Positions 60,960 to 64,000 of a DNA stretch of 64,000 nt are shown in pieces (positions within the stretch are counted from its first letter, which is position 1; every line of letters starts with the position of its first letter). Origin of the DNA: Desulfoscipio geothermicus. Lineage in GTDB: Bacteria; Bacillota; Desulfotomaculia; Desulfotomaculales; Desulfallaceae. A program made the translations under genes and the position numbers. Location of the stretch: positions 186,001-250,000 of the forward strand of contig JAENZP010000001.1 of the NCBI GenBank assembly GCA_016841205.1, given 5' to 3'. A model generated the notes under the pieces. It saw only the letters and a program-made list of their open reading frames with translations. It had not been told where the DNA came from and ran no database searches.

Positions 60960-62486
60960 TCAGGGAAGCCGGATATGAAATGTACAGCCTCCCCCCTCCC
61001 GACTTTCGGCGCTAATATTTCCTCCATGGGCGTTTACGATAGATTTGGTAATTGCCAAACCTAAACCCGCACCGCCATATTTGCGCGTCCGTGAGGAATC
61101 ACTGCGATAAAAACGATCAAAGATGTAAGGAAGATGATCAGAGCTGATTCCCGGTCCGTTGTCTTGCACGGATAATTCCACTCCGTTGTTCCCACCACAT
61201 AATGAAATCTGGATATAACCTTTTTTAGGGTCTGTATGCTGTACTGCATTTTGAAACAAATTTAAAATTACCTGTTTCATTTTATCCGCATTAAATTTGC
61301 ACTTTATATTTGGTTCAATGGATAGGTCAAGCTTTCTGTTACCGGCCAAAATACGCAGCTGGGGTTCCATGTCCCTGATAACGGCATCCAGGATACCCTC
61401 TTTAAGCTCAAGGAAAGGTGTACGATCCAGTTTAGCCAGGAGAAGAAGATCATGTACTAATTTATTGAGCCGCTCTGATTCACCATGCATGCTTCTTAGC
61501 GCTTTATACAGTTGTTCTGGTTGACTGGCCGCACCACGGAGCAGTACCTCCAAAAATCCGTGAATAGAGGTTAATGGCGTACGAAGCTCATGTGAAGCGT
61601 CCGCAATAAAACGACGCATTTGTTCCTTAGTTTCCCTCTCTATTTCAAAGGAGGCTTCCAGCCTCTCCAACATTCCGTTAAAGGATTCCGCTAAGCGATC
61701 AACCTCCATCTGCCCTTGACAGGTTGGGAAACGCTTTGCTAAATTACCAGCATCGATTTGTTCCGCAGTATCCACCATGTTAAATAAGGGTACCAGCGTT
61801 TTTTTAAGAATTGGTGAAAAGCCAAGCAAACCAATCAGCATAGCAATGAGGGAAAGTAACAAAAATGTGAATAATTGACGAATGAGCAGTTCCTCGAGCG
61901 GTCTAGTCAACGTACTTATTTGAAGGATACCAAGCAACTGTCCGTGTTCAATAACCGGTTGAAAAAGCAGTAATTGTTCTGCTCCTCCGGCATTAATTAT
62001 TTTGTAATCCGGCTCTGGTTTTTTATTTAGTTCCAATCGCTCTGGCGTATCCGGCCTTGGAGGCTCTATTATGCCGAACCCATTACCTCCAACATTATCA
62101 ATAATTTGTAATCCATTCTGGTTTTTCTTCTTTAAAATATCCAAATACACCTGGGTATCCAATCTTGGAGGACTGACGCTGCCAGGTCCGACCGACAAGA
62201 TGGAATAGTTGCCTTCTATATCTATAAAAGCTAAACTTGCCTCCGGAATAAAGAAACGTAGGGGGCGCATAAGCTCATTATCCAGGTATATACCGTGATA
62301 CTGCAAGGTAGAATAAGGAATTGACATAACCTGGCTCCGCAGGCTGACAGCTTTATTTCTGTAAATAACTTCTCGCATAAAAACGTATTGCAACAGTCCA
62401 ATTAGTACAAGCAAAACGGCTAGGATTAACAATGACCGGGATAATAGCTGAATTCGAAGCGATTTAAAAGGGAAAAATGCCTTCAT
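60960..62486 (-). CDS. Membrane sensor histidine kinase (HAMP)
   Basis: A 508-residue kinase: helix 1 (LLSRSLLILAVLLVLIGLLQY), a ~150-residue extracellular sensor, helix 2 (LFTFLLLSLIAMLIGLLGF), HAMP (LVPLFNMVDTAEQID to ADRLAESFNGMLERL), DHp box IADASHELRTPLTSIHGF, NLFQNAVQH, DNGPGISSDHLPYIF and GGAGLGLAITKSIV. It overlaps the upstream regulator gene by four bases. The extreme 3' end and terminator have a duplicate fragment at 45.5 kb. Confidence 0.92.
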   Translation of the reverse strand: MKAFFPFKSLRIQLLSRSLLILAVLLVLIGLLQYVFMREVIYRNKAVSLRSQVMSIPYSTLQYHGIYLDNELMRPLRFFIPEASLAFIDIEGNYSILSVGPGSVSPPRLDTQVYLDILKKKNQNGLQIIDNVGGNGFGIIEPPRPDTPERLELNKKPEPDYKIINAGGAEQLLLFQPVIEHGQLLGILQISTLTRPLEELLIRQLFTFLLLSLIAMLIGLLGFSPILKKTLVPLFNMVDTAEQIDAGNLAKRFPTCQGQMEVDRLAESFNGMLERLEASFEIERETKEQMRRFIADASHELRTPLTSIHGFLEVLLRGAASQPEQLYKALRSMHGESERLNKLVHDLLLLAKLDRTPFLELKEGILDAVIRDMEPQLRILAGNRKLDLSIEPNIKCKFNADKMKQVILNLFQNAVQHTDPKKGYIQISLCGGNNGVELSVQDNGPGISSDHLPYIFDRFYRSDSSRTRKYGGAGLGLAITKSIVNAHGGNISAESREGGGCTFHIRLP

Positions 62487-63166
62487 GGTAAATCAACCCG
62501 GTATCCTGCTCCGCGCAATGTTCGTATTAATTGATGGTCCTTGTCCCGTAATTTATCCCGCAATGACCTTATATACACTTCAACAATATTTTCCTCTCCC
62601 GCAAAATCATAGTTCCATACTTTATCTAAAATTATTTTTTTGCTTAGAACCAACCCATTATTTAGAACTAAAAATTTAAGAAGTTCGTACTCTGTTGGAG
62701 ACAACTCCAAAACCCGGTCTTCGAGCCTGATTTCTTTTCGGCGGTCATCAATATGAAACGGCCCGATTACAACTTCTCCAAATAAGTTTGGAAATTGATT
62801 TCGTATTCTGGCATAGATTCTGGCGAGAAGTTCGTCAAAACTAAAGGGTTTCACCATATAATCATCAGCCCCAAGATTAAGACCTTTAACCCGGTCATCC
62901 ACTTCGTCCCTGGCCGTCAGCATAATCACTGCAACGTTATTAATTTTTTTTATCATTTTACACACTTCAAAGCCGTCCATTCCGGGCATCATAACATCCA
63001 GTATAACCACATGAGGCTGGAATTGTTTAATTAGTGTAATGGCTGTCATACCATCCGGAGCGATTTGTACCTCAAACCCCTCATTTTGTAAGCCTAGCTC
63101 CAAAAATTGTAGTATAGTCGGTTCATCGTCCACTAATAATATTTTAATTCCCTTTAATTGTTGCAT
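62483..63166 (-). CDS. OmpR-family response regulator
   Basis: A 227-residue regulator: receiver (LLVDDEPTILQFLEL, VVILDVMMPGMDG with the phosphoacceptor Asp, MVKPFSFDEL) and winged-helix domain (SPTEYELLKFLVLNNG, VYIRSLRDKL, RTLRGAGYRVDLP). Four TTTCAG-type boxes phased at 11 bp precede it, in the tandem arrangement OmpR-type dimers recognise, so it is the leading candidate for the factor that binds these boxes and regulates itself. Confidence 0.92.
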   Translation of the reverse strand: MQQLKGIKILLVDDEPTILQFLELGLQNEGFEVQIAPDGMTAITLIKQFQPHVVILDVMMPGMDGFEVCKMIKKINNVAVIMLTARDEVDDRVKGLNLGADDYMVKPFSFDELLARIYARIRNQFPNLFGEVVIGPFHIDDRRKEIRLEDRVLELSPTEYELLKFLVLNNGLVLSKKIILDKVWNYDFAGEENIVEVYIRSLRDKLRDKDHQLIRTLRGAGYRVDLP

Positions 63167-63261
63167 CGCTGGTCTACCACCTTTATATTGGGAACTTTAA
63201 TAGTATGTCCCCTTTCCCTGTTTGAAGGTTTGCATACTTTTATCGCCGTCAATATGTTTTT

Positions 63262-63316
63262 ATTATCTAGGTTATAGCTGAAAGAGAACTGAATGAAAAC
63301 TGAAAGTTTATTGAAT
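63262..63316 (-). promoter_or_regulatory. Phased TTTCAG-box promoter of the RR-HK operon
   Basis: On the plus strand hexamers start at 63278 (CTGAAA), 63289 (CTGAAT), 63300 (CTGAAA) and 63311 (TTGAAT), exactly 11 bp apart. On the minus strand the last TTTCAG is followed by 10 bases and GATAAT (complement of 63262-63267), a -10. The regulator's ATG is about 95 bases further. Confidence 0.75.
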
Positions 63317-63858
63317 TATTTTTTATTCCCAATAAATGGTTTCATCAATAACATGCTTCTTAATTAGTTAGACCTTCTGTTGACAACATCAAGCTATTTT
63401 ATCTCTTGGCCTTGTAACAATAAAAAATATGTAAATCTGTTTATATTCATGTTTAGCATTACTATTCACTACAAATAAATTCCTGATGCTTTAATGAAAA
63501 GCTGGTTAGGCATAACATTCCCTTCTTGACCTGCTTCATTTTGCTCTATAATGTGTAACACTAATTATTTTGAATCTTTAATTTAAGAAGTATAATCATT
63601 GATAGTTACTTCCGCATTTCATTGGAACATTAAGGATAGTATAACCTTTATTATAATCAAACTCTCTACTAATATAAATCAATATTGTAATAAATTCAAC
63701 ATTTTAACATTTTATAGATAAGCATTAGCTAACTGCTATTCTTATATGTTACCAATTCATTGCCTTTCTATTTGTTATAAAGCCATAATGAGCGGAGTTT
63801 AGGCAACTTTTTCAAACTCCTTACGTCCATCCAATAAAATGAAAGGAGTGTGGCTAGT
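63317..63858. other. Long AT-rich non-coding region before S-layer gene
   Basis: No gene was recognised in about 540 bases. A GGAGTTT/AAACTCC stem lies near 63795-63822, just upstream of the S-layer-type gene, and could be part of its leader. No TTTCAG box array was seen on the S-layer-gene side. Confidence 0.3.
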
Positions 63859-64000
63859 ATGAAAAAGAATATACTTACCCTGGTGTTAACGGCCAGCCTG
63901 TTAATTATACCTGTTTCCGGTTTTGCCCAAACACCTTTCACGGATATACAGGGTCACTGGGCGGTTCAGGACGTGGATAAAGCTTATCAGAAGGGTATCA
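63859..64000 (+). CDS. S-layer homology (SLH) domain protein, 5' end only
   Basis: The first 47 codons of a gene running off the right edge. It begins with a Sec signal peptide (MKKNILTLVLTASLLIIPV, cleavage near GFAQ) followed by an SLH domain start, FTDIQGHWAVQDVDKAYQKG, which binds pyruvylated secondary wall polymer. AGGAG lies ten bases before the ATG. The product is anchored to the wall; what follows the SLH domain is outside the window. Confidence 0.88.
   Translation, partial: MKKNILTLVLTASLLIIPVSGFAQTPFTDIQGHWAVQDVDKAYQKGI

Overview
The window looks like a chromosomal segment of a strictly anaerobic Firmicute, most likely a Desulfotomaculum/Pelotomaculum-type (Peptococcaceae-like) clostridium. 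I base this on low-to-moderate GC, strong AGGAGG ribosome sites, frequent GTG/TTG starts, corrinoid methyltransferases, ferredoxin-type MinD ATPases, a YedE-TusA pair and an S-layer-homology protein. No rRNA, tRNA, CRISPR array, intact insertion sequence or phage gene was seen.

Region 1 (1-6.9 kb, minus strand) is a one-carbon locus: a DMSO-reductase-superfamily molybdoenzyme, three uroporphyrinogen-decarboxylase-fold (MtaA/MtbA-like) methyltransferases, a B12-binding corrinoid protein and a RamA-like corrinoid reactivase cut by the window edge. Region 2 (6.9-9.4 kb) is a graveyard: a broken LolD-type ATPase, a broken sugar-type permease, and the first gene and promoter of an ORP-type operon now placed in front of a gamma carbonic anhydrase gene.

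Region 3 (9.4-26.3 kb) is a molybdenum/metal-cofactor island. It has a ModABC/WtpABC-type oxyanion transporter flanked by two DUF364 (heavy-metal chelation) proteins, then an eight-gene operon: DUF5320, DUF134 regulator, IscU-like scaffold, NifX-like protein, two MinD-ferredoxin ATPases, an Mrp ATPase and a second NifX-like protein. The operon occurs twice, 7 kb apart, as a nearly perfect 4.5 kb repeat. Its gene content resembles the orange protein (ORP) Mo-Cu cluster operon of Desulfovibrio. Between the copies lie an MBL-fold hydrolase and a cation efflux protein fused to a NifX-like domain. The copies differ almost only in one ~315 bp block, where copy 2 fuses the scaffold and NifX genes in frame.

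Region 4 (26.4-31.3 kb) holds an atypical crotonase, a TusA-YedE sulfur/selenium pair and a two-component system. That system is divergent from an RND efflux pair (31.7-36.0 kb). Next come a GH25 lysozyme and a MacA-MacB-type efflux operon (37.4-41.0 kb).

Region 5 (41.2-63.2 kb) is a cell-envelope island. It contains GtrA/GT2/GT39 glycosyltransferases, a sigma-like protein with a lipoprotein, a Q/N-rich secreted protein, a second MacAB operon, a VTC-DUF4956-zinc ribbon-beta-helix lipoprotein operon, a GT2-GtrA fusion with a phosphodiester glycosidase, and two two-component systems. Five intergenic regions here carry TTTCAG boxes repeated every 11 bp. In all six promoter directions the last box sits exactly 10 nt upstream of a -10-like hexamer, which defines a candidate response-regulator regulon. 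The same region contains collapsed ghost copies of its own genes, so it has been repeatedly duplicated and deleted. The window ends in an S-layer-homology protein.
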